Source of the DNA: an uncultured Oscillospiraceae bacterium
Lineage (GTDB): Bacteria; Bacillota; Clostridia; Oscillospirales; Acutalibacteraceae
Direction of reading: 5' to 3'
DNA length: 8,360 bases
NCBI GenBank assembly: GCA_900546735.1
Contig: URDW01000096.1
Location: forward strand, 1 to 8,360
In this document: positions 1-5,978 of the stretch, one piece after another
Layout: each line of letters opens with the position of its first letter
Position numbering within the stretch: position 1 is the first letter of the stretch
The notes under the pieces: model-generated
What the model was told of the DNA's origin: nothing
The model's database searches: none
The model's input: the letters and a program-made list of their open reading frames with translations, nothing else
Program-made: the position numbers and the translations under genes

Positions 1-47
1 CTACACCTATTAAGTCGTCGGCAGCGTCAGATGTGTATAAGAGACAG
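1..47 (+). other. Illumina Nextera adapter and index remnant (not genomic)
   Basis: Bases 15-47 match the full Nextera read-1 transposase adapter, ending in the 19-base mosaic end at 29-47 (AGATGTGTATAAGAGACAG). Bases 1-6 (CTACAC) match the 3' end of the P5 oligo. Bases 7-14 (CTATTAAG) sit exactly where an i5 index belongs and match, from memory, Nextera XT index S518. The P5-index-adapter order is that of a library molecule, so this stretch is untrimmed adapter assembled onto the contig end. Genomic sequence begins at base 48. Any protein predicted to start at base 31 with MCIRDR carries adapter-derived residues. Confidence 0.98.
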
Positions 48-48
48 G

Positions 49-1236
49 TCAAAATACTGGGGCGTTTATGTTGATCTCGGCGATACGTTTTTGGAAAATA
101 TTCAGGGGCTGACGACGTTAAAGATCTATCAGGCTGATGAACGCCGAAATGTGCAGATGAACGAAAAGGCCGAGGAATTTCGCCGCATCACCATGAAAGT
201 TTTGACTATGCAGCTGAATTCTGTAACGGTCATGGATATCATTGCTTACGGCGGCGCGGCGATCGGTGTGATCATCTCCGTTTCACAGGTGGCGGCTGGC
301 ACGATTTCGCTGGCGCAGGCGTTTCTGGTCATTATGCTTGCAGCCGATTTCTTTTTGCCGCTTCGTATGCTGGGCTCCTTTTTCCATGTGGCCATGAACG
401 GCATGGCCGCCAGCGACAAGCTGTTTCGCATCTTGGAAATGGATGAACCGGAGCAGGGCACAAAGACAATACCGGCCGGCAGCAGTGCGGTCGCGTTTCG
501 TGACGTCAGTTTTTCGTACGACCAAAAGCGGCCGGTTCTGCAGAATGTGGACGTGCAGATCCCAAGCGGTGCTTTTGCAGCCGTTGTCGGCAAATCCGGC
601 TGCGGCAAAAGCACAATGGCTTCTCTTTTAAGCGGCCTTGTAAAAGGCTATACCGGCAGCATTACAGTGGGCGGGGTGCCGGTGCGCGAAATCAGTGAAG
701 AAAATCTGATGCAAAGCATCACGGTCGTCACCCATAACAGTTACATATTTTCCGGCACGGTGCGCGAGAATCTTCAAATGGCCGCACCGGATGCGTCTGA
801 AGAGCGTATGGTCTCTGCTTTAAAGCAAGTCAGGCTTTGGCCGTTTTTAGAGGAGCAGCAGGGGCTGGAAACGGTGCTGAGCGAGCAGGGGGCTAACTTT
901 TCGGGCGGCCAGCGGCAGCGCCTTGCCCTGGCAAGAGCCATTCTGCACGATACACCGATCTATATTTTTGACGAGGCGACCTCCAACATCGACGCAGAAA
1001 GCGAAAATGACATTATGCAGGTCATTCGCTCCATGCGCGGCAAAAAAACGGTGCTTCTGATTTCGCACCGTCTGGAAAACGTTGTCTGTGCAGACGAGAT
1101 CTACGTTTTGTCATCTGGTAAGATCGTGCAGCGCGGCACACACAGTGTACTGATGCAGGAACAGGGACCGTATGCGGAAATGTATAATACGCAGTTCTCA
1201 CTGGAAAAGTTTGGGGAAAGGAGCGATGCGCAGTGA
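49..1236 (+). CDS. ABC transporter, fused permease/ATPase half (CydD/YbtP-like), 5' truncated
   Basis: This is the C-terminal about 395 residues of a type IV (exporter-fold) ABC half-transporter. Such proteins are usually near 580 residues, so roughly 180-190 N-terminal residues, with the first membrane helices, are lost at the contig end. Numbering from the artefactual ATG at 31, the last membrane helices lie at about 67-117. The nucleotide-binding domain follows: Walker A GKSGCGKST (187-195), signature FSGGQ (290-294), Walker B YIFDE with D314 and catalytic E315, D-loop SNID, and switch H346. The Q-loop position, normally Gln, is His235 (VTHNSYIF). The gene overlaps the next half-transporter by 4 bases, so the two probably form a heterodimer. 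Family members include exporters, CydDC, and the YbtP/YbtQ siderophore importers. Sequence alone does not settle direction or substrate, though the following ECF importer genes make uptake plausible. Confidence 0.93.
   Translation, partial: SKYWGVYVDLGDTFLENIQGLTTLKIYQADERRNVQMNEKAEEFRRITMKVLTMQLNSVTVMDIIAYGGAAIGVIISVSQVAAGTISLAQAFLVIMLAADFFLPLRMLGSFFHVAMNGMAASDKLFRILEMDEPEQGTKTIPAGSSAVAFRDVSFSYDQKRPVLQNVDVQIPSGAFAAVVGKSGCGKSTMASLLSGLVKGYTGSITVGGVPVREISEENLMQSITVVTHNSYIFSGTVRENLQMAAPDASEERMVSALKQVRLWPFLEEQQGLETVLSEQGANFSGGQRQRLALARAILHDTPIYIFDEATSNIDAESENDIMQVIRSMRGKKTVLLISHRLENVVCADEIYVLSSGKIVQRGTHSVLMQEQGPYAEMYNTQFSLEKFGERSDAQ
1217..1223 (+). promoter_or_regulatory. Ribosome binding site for the GTG-started second ABC gene
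   Basis: AAAGGAG lies 9 bases before the GTG at 1233. It fixes that start; the nearby ATG at 1226 is out of frame. The site lies inside the end of the upstream gene, and start and stop overlap as GTGA, the arrangement expected for translational coupling. Confidence 0.8.
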
Positions 1237-2894
1237 AACGAAAACAAAGCGGCATCAGGATCATGGCGCGCCTGATCGGCCTGGTAAAACCGCTGGCCGG
1301 GTTTATGGTGTTGGCTGTGTTCCTTGGCGTGACCGGTTTTTTATGCGCCATATCCATCACAGTCGTCGGCGCACTCGGGCTTCTGGATGCGACCGGCTTC
1401 AGCGGCGGCATTGCCGTTGGCGCCGCGTTTGCGATCGTGGCTGTCTGCGCCGTTTTGCGCGGCTTGCTGCACTACGGTGAACAGGCTTGCAACCACTATA
1501 TTGCGTTTAAGCTTCTGGCGCTGATCCGTGACAAAATTTTCCGCGCCATGCGCCGTCTGGCGCCTGCAAAACTGGAGGGGCGCGACAAGGGCAATCTCAT
1601 CTCGATCATTACGAGCGATATTGAACTGCTGGAGGTATTTTACGCGCATACGATCTCACCGATTTGTATTGCTGTGATCACCTGCGCCGTTATGCTGGCA
1701 TTTTTTGCGCATTACCATGTTTTGTTTATGCTGATCGCGCTGCTTGCCTATGTTGTCGTCGGCGTGGCCGTGCCGCTTACGGCCTCGCACTTCAGCCGCG
1801 ACGCGGGCATGACGTATCGCAGCCGTGCCGGCGCTCTTTCCAGTTATCTGCTCGACAGCATGCGCGGCCTGGTGGAAACCATCCGTTTCGGCAAAACAAA
1901 AGAACGTCTGCAAGAGATGGAAAAACGCACGGATGAACTCAATGCCTTGCAATCTTCCATGAAAAAAACAGAGGGCCATACCGGCGCCGCGGCCGATTCT
2001 GTAATATTGGCGTTTTCTTTTGCCATGCTGTTCAGCGGCATTGTTTTGTACAATCAGGGTGCTGTCGGCTTTGACGCTGTGCTGGCCTCGACCGTTGGTA
2101 TGATGAGTTCCTTTGGCCCGGTCGCCGCGCTGAGCGGCCTTGCCGGCAACTTGACACATACACTGGCAAGCGGGGAGCGTGTGCTGGATATTTTAGACGA
2201 AACACCGGCCGTTTGCGAAAACACTGACGGCGCCGAGGTACAATTTGGCGGCATGGCATGCAGCGGGGTGGACTTTGCTTATAACGAAGAGCAGATCCTG
2301 CGCGGTTTTGACATGCAGGTGCCGGAAAAGGGCGTGCTTGGCATTCAGGGTCCGAGCGGTTCCGGCAAATCCACTGTGCTTCGTTTGCTCATGCGTTTTT
2401 GGGATGTGCAGGACGGACGTGTGTCTATGTCAGGCAAAAACGTTAAAGAAATCAAAACGGCTTCTTTGCGCAGCAATCAAAGTTTTGTAACGCAGGAAAC
2501 GCAGCTGTTTCACACTTCTATTGAAGAAAATATCAAAATCGCGAAGGCCGATGCAACACATGCAGAAGTGGTGGAGGCGGCAAAGAAAGCGTCTGTACAT
2601 GATTTTATCATGACCCTGCCGGACGGGTACGACACGAACGTCGGCGAATTGGGCGATCTGCTGTCAGGCGGCGAGCGCCAGCGCATTGGGCTTGCGCGGG
2701 CGTTTTTGAGCGATGCGCCGATGATTTTGCTGGACGAACCGACCAGCAATCTGGACAGTTTGAATGAGGGCCGAATCTTAAAATCCCTCGACCGTGTGAA
2801 AAAGGAAAAATCTATTTTACTTGTTTCACACCGCGCGTCCACCATGCGCATCGCTGAAAAAGTATACAGTGTAGATAACGGGAGGCTGTCTTAA
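1233..2894 (+). CDS. ABC transporter, fused permease/ATPase half (CydC/YbtQ-like)
   Basis: A complete 553-residue exporter-fold half-transporter. The N-terminal membrane domain (about residues 20-315) carries hydrophobic segments near 21-50, 58-78, 140-160, 163-183, 255-273 and 282-303. The ATPase domain has Walker A GPSGSGKST (373-381), Q-loop Q421, signature LSGGE (477-481, Glu in place of the final Gln), Walker B MILLDEP with D501 and catalytic E502, D-loop SNLD, and switch H533. All catalytic positions are therefore intact, unlike the Q-loop of its upstream partner. The start is GTG, supported by AAAGGAG 9 bases upstream. It ends with TAA sharing one base with the next ATG. It is most likely the second half of a heterodimer with the preceding gene. 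CydC is the nearest well-known name by fold, but no cytochrome bd gene is visible, and a YbtQ-like import role fits the operon better. That role is inference. Confidence 0.93.
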   Translation: MKRKQSGIRIMARLIGLVKPLAGFMVLAVFLGVTGFLCAISITVVGALGLLDATGFSGGIAVGAAFAIVAVCAVLRGLLHYGEQACNHYIAFKLLALIRDKIFRAMRRLAPAKLEGRDKGNLISIITSDIELLEVFYAHTISPICIAVITCAVMLAFFAHYHVLFMLIALLAYVVVGVAVPLTASHFSRDAGMTYRSRAGALSSYLLDSMRGLVETIRFGKTKERLQEMEKRTDELNALQSSMKKTEGHTGAAADSVILAFSFAMLFSGIVLYNQGAVGFDAVLASTVGMMSSFGPVAALSGLAGNLTHTLASGERVLDILDETPAVCENTDGAEVQFGGMACSGVDFAYNEEQILRGFDMQVPEKGVLGIQGPSGSGKSTVLRLLMRFWDVQDGRVSMSGKNVKEIKTASLRSNQSFVTQETQLFHTSIEENIKIAKADATHAEVVEAAKKASVHDFIMTLPDGYDTNVGELGDLLSGGERQRIGLARAFLSDAPMILLDEPTSNLDSLNEGRILKSLDRVKKEKSILLVSHRASTMRIAEKVYSVDNGRLS

Positions 2895-3244
2895 TGAAAG
2901 ACCGTGTCAAAAAAGAACAGGCAGCTTTGCCGGAAATGATTCAAATTTATTGTCATGGCGTGCATAAAACCAGAAAAGGGCAGCTGTGTCCGGAATGCCA
3001 GGCGCTTTGCGATTATGCCTTGAACCGCCTTGCGCACTGTCCGTTTGGCGACAGCAAAACTTTCTGTAGCCAGTGCCCGATCCACTGCTATAAACCGGAT
3101 ATGCGCGAGCGCATCCGTGCGGTCATGCGCTATGCCGGGCCGCGTATCATGTTTGTGCACCCGGTAGCCGGCACGGCGCATGTCATTTCTACCATACGCG
3201 GCGTAATTGCTAAAAAGAAAAAGGAGAAAAAAGGTGAGTCATAA
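2894..3244 (+). CDS. YgbA-like, nitrous oxide-stimulated promoter family protein (YgbA_NO), cysteine-rich
   Basis: A 116-residue soluble protein, close in length to Escherichia coli YgbA. Family membership is read from the pattern C-H-x2-H, CPEC-x3-CDYA, CPFG and FCSQCPIHCY. It has eight cysteines (20, 32, 35, 39, 49, 58, 61, 65), six of them in two CX2CX3C blocks at 32-39 and 58-65, plus His21, His24 and His64. This strongly suggests a metal or Fe-S site, though none is proven. The C terminus is lysine-rich (KKKKEKK). There is no signal peptide or membrane helix, so it should be cytoplasmic. GGGAGG at 2880-2885 precedes the ATG by 8 bases, and the start overlaps the upstream stop by one base. 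In enterobacteria ygbA is a nitric-oxide-responsive gene. Here its place between an ABC pair and an ECF importer suggests a job tied to the imported ligand, such as handling a metal, but that is inference. Confidence 0.88.
   Translation: MKDRVKKEQAALPEMIQIYCHGVHKTRKGQLCPECQALCDYALNRLAHCPFGDSKTFCSQCPIHCYKPDMRERIRAVMRYAGPRIMFVHPVAGTAHVISTIRGVIAKKKKEKKGES
3221..3226 (+). promoter_or_regulatory. Ribosome binding site deciding the GTG start of the ECF S gene
   Basis: AAGGAG lies 7 bases before GTG at 3234. A longer reading from TTG at 3207 would add nine residues (MLKRKRRKK), but that TTG has no such site and the extension would run through the ribosome binding site itself. The GTG start is preferred. 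Confidence 0.75.
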
Positions 3245-3812
3245 AATTTTAAAAAAATTCGGTGTAAAGGATTTTGTTTTTCTGGCCGTTTTGGCGGCGG
3301 CTATGACGCTTGCCGGGGGCCTTACGATGCCGCTTGTCATGCACACAACTTTGTTCGGCCTTCGCAACATGGCGGCTGCGCCGCTTTATGCGCTTTTCTG
3401 TGCGATCGGTCTGATGAAGGTGCGCAAACCCGGTGCACTGACGGTTTTGGGACTCTTTTCCGGTGTGCCGCTTGTGTTCATGTCGACCGTTATGTTCTTT
3501 AACCAGTTTGTGGCTGCGCTGATTGCCGAAGCGCTGATGCTGCTGTTTTTCAGGGGCTATCAAAAAACAAGCGCCGTCTTTTTTGCCGCCGGTATTTATA
3601 TGCCGCTTTCATTGCCGGTCACACTTGTGTTCAGTATTTGGCTGAACGGCAGCAGTTACGACGATTTACTGCGCAATCCGGTTGCCGGCATCTTCACTTC
3701 GCTTGGCACGGTCGTGCTCGGTTTTCTCGGTGCATGGCTTGGGCTGAAAATCGCGAAGGAGCTGCAAAAAGCCGGTAAACTAAAACCTTACGGAGAAGAT
3801 CAGAATGTTTGA
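3234..3812 (+). CDS. ECF transporter S component, MptD / Trep_Strep (TIGR02185) family
   Basis: A 192-residue, very hydrophobic membrane protein of typical S-component size, with about six predicted helices (near residues 14-34, 45-60, 66-85, 88-108, 112-137 and 148-172). The opening KDFVFLAVLAAAMTLAGG and the later MFFNQFVAALIAEALMLLF resemble the MptD/Trep_Strep group, whose ligand is not generally established. A small-residue AxxxA pattern (A18, A22) sits in helix 1, where S components pack against the T protein. The GTG start at 3234 overlaps the upstream gene by 11 bases and is set by AAGGAG; the TGA overlaps the T gene by 8 bases. It should capture the substrate at the outer face and dock on the T-A module encoded next. 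The dedicated T and A genes indicate a group I (own-module) ECF system. Confidence 0.87.
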   Translation: MSHKILKKFGVKDFVFLAVLAAAMTLAGGLTMPLVMHTTLFGLRNMAAAPLYALFCAIGLMKVRKPGALTVLGLFSGVPLVFMSTVMFFNQFVAALIAEALMLLFFRGYQKTSAVFFAAGIYMPLSLPVTLVFSIWLNGSSYDDLLRNPVAGIFTSLGTVVLGFLGAWLGLKIAKELQKAGKLKPYGEDQNV

Positions 3813-4488
3813 ACAGTTTAAATCCAAGCGTCCGCTTTATCCGCTGGTAGGTTTTTTCTCCTCCCTCGTTACGCTGGTCGCCGGTATGATTTTTTCCAGA
3901 CATTTGTCTGTGTTTATATTTATAGCTGTTTTAGCCGTTATTTATTGTGCGTTTGGGTTTTGGAAAGCCATTTTAAAGATGGGCGCTGGCATGTTTTTAT
4001 TTGGTGTGCTTATGGCGCTGCTGTCTGCGCCGGTCAGCGGCGGTTTCGATTCTTTTTGGGAAACGGTCGGCCGCGCGCTGCTGCTCGGCATTTGTGCTGT
4101 GCCGATGATCTCGGTGCCGCCGGCGGAGCTGACCCGGTGTCTGGTACAGCTGAAATGTCCGCGTGTTATTACACTTGGCATGCTCGTTACCCTTCGTTTC
4201 ATTCCGGTACTGATCAGTGAGGTGCGCCAGATCTGGGAGGCCATGAAAACGCGCGGCGTGCATATGGCTTGGTACAGACCCGGCTGCGTTTACCGCGCCT
4301 TTTTCATCCCGCTTGCGATGCGGATCATCAATATCTCCGACACATTGTCTCTTTCTCTGGAGACGCGTGGGTTTGTGCTGGATGACAAAGATGCAACCGT
4401 CTATCATCCCGTGCGCTTTCGCCTGCGCGACGGCATCTTTGCCGTATTAACAGCGGTCTCTGTTGCCGCGATGGCGGTGATCCTATGA
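3805..4488 (+). CDS. ECF transporter transmembrane component T (CbiQ/EcfT family)
   Basis: A 227-residue membrane protein. Hydrophobic helices occupy about residues 12-30, 34-52, 58-75 and 88-102, with further hydrophobic stretches near 120-140 and 165-180 and a C-terminal helix at 209-227. The family's two arginine coupling motifs are visible in the cytoplasmic part, T149-R150-G151 (EAMKTRG) and T187-R188-G189 (LETRGF). In EcfT proteins these xRx motifs insert into the two ATPases and transmit ATP-driven movement to the S component. It starts with ATG inside the end of the S gene (8-base overlap) with GGAG at 3792-3795 upstream, and overlaps the A gene as ATGA. It should bridge the S protein and the double ATPase downstream. 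Confidence 0.93.
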   Translation: MFEQFKSKRPLYPLVGFFSSLVTLVAGMIFSRHLSVFIFIAVLAVIYCAFGFWKAILKMGAGMFLFGVLMALLSAPVSGGFDSFWETVGRALLLGICAVPMISVPPAELTRCLVQLKCPRVITLGMLVTLRFIPVLISEVRQIWEAMKTRGVHMAWYRPGCVYRAFFIPLAMRIINISDTLSLSLETRGFVLDDKDATVYHPVRFRLRDGIFAVLTAVSVAAMAVIL

Positions 4489-5909
4489 GTACGGCAATTG
4501 AACTGCGCGGCGTGTCTTTTGCTTATGCAGGCAGCGCGCAAAAGGTGCTCGATCAGGTAGATCTGAAACTGAAGTACGGCGAATTTATGGTGCTCTCCGG
4601 CGTTTCGGGCGAGGGTAAAACAACGCTGCTGTCCGTGATCAATGGGGTGATCCCGTTCATCAACGGCGGCGAGCTTTCAGGCGATGTGTTTCTGGACGGA
4701 AAACGGGCCAATGAAATGCACATCAGCGCACGTTCCCGTCTGGTCGGCAGTGTTTTGCAGAATGCCGATGAACAGATCGTACATGATTTGACAGAGGACG
4801 AAGTCGCTTTCGGCTGTGAAAATCTGAAATATCCTCCGCAGCAGATCGAAACAGCTGTGCACGAAAGCCTGCGACAGATGAAACTGGAAGCGCACTGGCC
4901 GACCAAAACGCTTTCCGGCGGGCAGAAACAGCGGCTCATCACAGCAGCTACGCTGGCTATGCGGCAGAGAATTCTGGTTTTAGACGAACCGCTTGCCAAC
5001 TTGGACAAGGAGGGTGGGGCGCTGCTCTTAAACAGATTGAAAGATCTGACACGTTTGGGCTTTGCCGTTTTACTGGTAGAACACCGGCTGGATGTTGTGC
5101 TGCCGTATGCAGACAGCGTGATCTGGCTGAAAAACGGCCGGCTTTTTCGCAGTGACGATCCCAACACACTATTAAAGAACAACCGTGAAAAGCTGTATGC
5201 GCAGCCGGAATGTACGCTGCCGGCACAGGATGTCTGCATAGAGGCGCAGCACATGGCGTTTTCCGTTCGTGACCGCAGCATTTTAAATGATGTTTCCGTT
5301 GCGATCCGTTTCGGCGAGCGCATCGTTTTGCTTGGCGAAAACGGCTGCGGCAAGACAACGCTTTTGCGCATTTTAGCGCGCCTTACCAAACCGACCGGCG
5401 GCCGGATTGTGCAAAATATTTTGCCAGGCGACAAAAAGAAAAAAGCCGGCAGCGCATGGTTCAAAAAGGTCGGTTTTGTTTACCAGAACCCGTCCTACCA
5501 GCTTTTTATGCCGACACTGCTTGAGGAGATCGCTTATCAGGCCGTTTCTGCCGAAAAAGCGCAGGAGATGATCGAACGCTTTGGACTTGCCGGTCTGGAA
5601 AAGCGCCACCCGCATTCTCTGTCTGAGGGGCAGAAGCGGCGCGCGGGCATTGCAGCCGTAATGGCTGGGGAACCACAGGTCGTGCTGCTCGACGAACCGA
5701 CTGTCGGACAGGATTACGACAATCTGAAACAGACGGTCGAGACACTGAACGATCTGCACTGGCAAACCGGCAATACAATGATTACCGTAACACACGATTT
5801 TCGCTGTGCGGCAGCGCTCGCGGACCGTGTTTTGATTTTGGAAAACGGCCAAATCACCGAAAGCGGCGCCAGCGAACTGGCGGACGCATATTTTAAAAGA
5901 AACATATAA
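4485..5909 (+). CDS. ECF transporter ATP-binding protein, two fused ATPase domains (EcfA-EcfA' type)
   Basis: A 474-residue protein with two complete ABC ATPase domains in tandem, supplying both nucleotide sites of an ECF importer from one chain. Domain 1 (about 1-235): Walker A GVSGEGKTT (39-47), Q-loop Q92, LSGGQ (143-147), Walker B ILVLDEP with D167 and E168, switch H200. Domain 2 (about 250-474): Walker A GENGCGKTT (284-292), Q-loop Q334, LSEGQ (379-383), Walker B VVLLDEP with D403 and E404, switch H437. Both halves keep the catalytic Glu and His, so both sites look competent. Domain 2 carries a lysine-rich stretch (DKKKK, 316-320) before the Q-loop. The start overlaps the T gene by 4 bases. 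It is the last gene of the plus-strand operon. Fused ECF ATPases are usual for systems with a dedicated S component rather than a shared module. Confidence 0.94.
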   Translation: MSTAIELRGVSFAYAGSAQKVLDQVDLKLKYGEFMVLSGVSGEGKTTLLSVINGVIPFINGGELSGDVFLDGKRANEMHISARSRLVGSVLQNADEQIVHDLTEDEVAFGCENLKYPPQQIETAVHESLRQMKLEAHWPTKTLSGGQKQRLITAATLAMRQRILVLDEPLANLDKEGGALLLNRLKDLTRLGFAVLLVEHRLDVVLPYADSVIWLKNGRLFRSDDPNTLLKNNREKLYAQPECTLPAQDVCIEAQHMAFSVRDRSILNDVSVAIRFGERIVLLGENGCGKTTLLRILARLTKPTGGRIVQNILPGDKKKKAGSAWFKKVGFVYQNPSYQLFMPTLLEEIAYQAVSAEKAQEMIERFGLAGLEKRHPHSLSEGQKRRAGIAAVMAGEPQVVLLDEPTVGQDYDNLKQTVETLNDLHWQTGNTMITVTHDFRCAAALADRVLILENGQITESGASELADAYFKRNI

Positions 5910-5938
5910 TGTCAGCTGAAACGCTTTTACAGACAGAT

Positions 5939-5968
5939 AAAAAAATCCCGGTCAGATATGACCGGGAT
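5939..5968 (-). terminator. Intrinsic terminator of the GH18 gene, in the convergent gap
   Basis: Bases 5945-5954 and 5959-5968 form a perfect 10-bp stem (ATCCCGGTCA / TGACCGGGAT) around a GATA loop. On the minus strand it is followed by a run of T (plus-strand A at 5939-5945) and begins 11 bases after the GH18 stop, as expected of a rho-independent terminator. Read on the plus strand the hairpin is followed by CTGTGCTTATTTA, which has no clean U-tract, so it would stop the ECF operon less well. Confidence 0.88.
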
Positions 5969-5978
5969 CTGTGCTTAT

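Noticed and set aside
31..48. ATG at 31 as start of the first ABC gene
   Set aside because: The ATG and the next five codons come from the sequencing adapter; the gene is truncated and its real start is not in the window.
49..2894. CydDC cytochrome bd assembly transporter
   Set aside because: The fold resemblance is real, but no cydA or cydB is present and the genes are tied to an ECF operon, so the name would over-claim.
4553..5464. 303-codon open frame on the minus strand
   Set aside because: It lies wholly within the ECF ATPase gene, is rich in Ser, Cys and Arg, and has no recognisable domain; it is the antisense of a well-supported gene.
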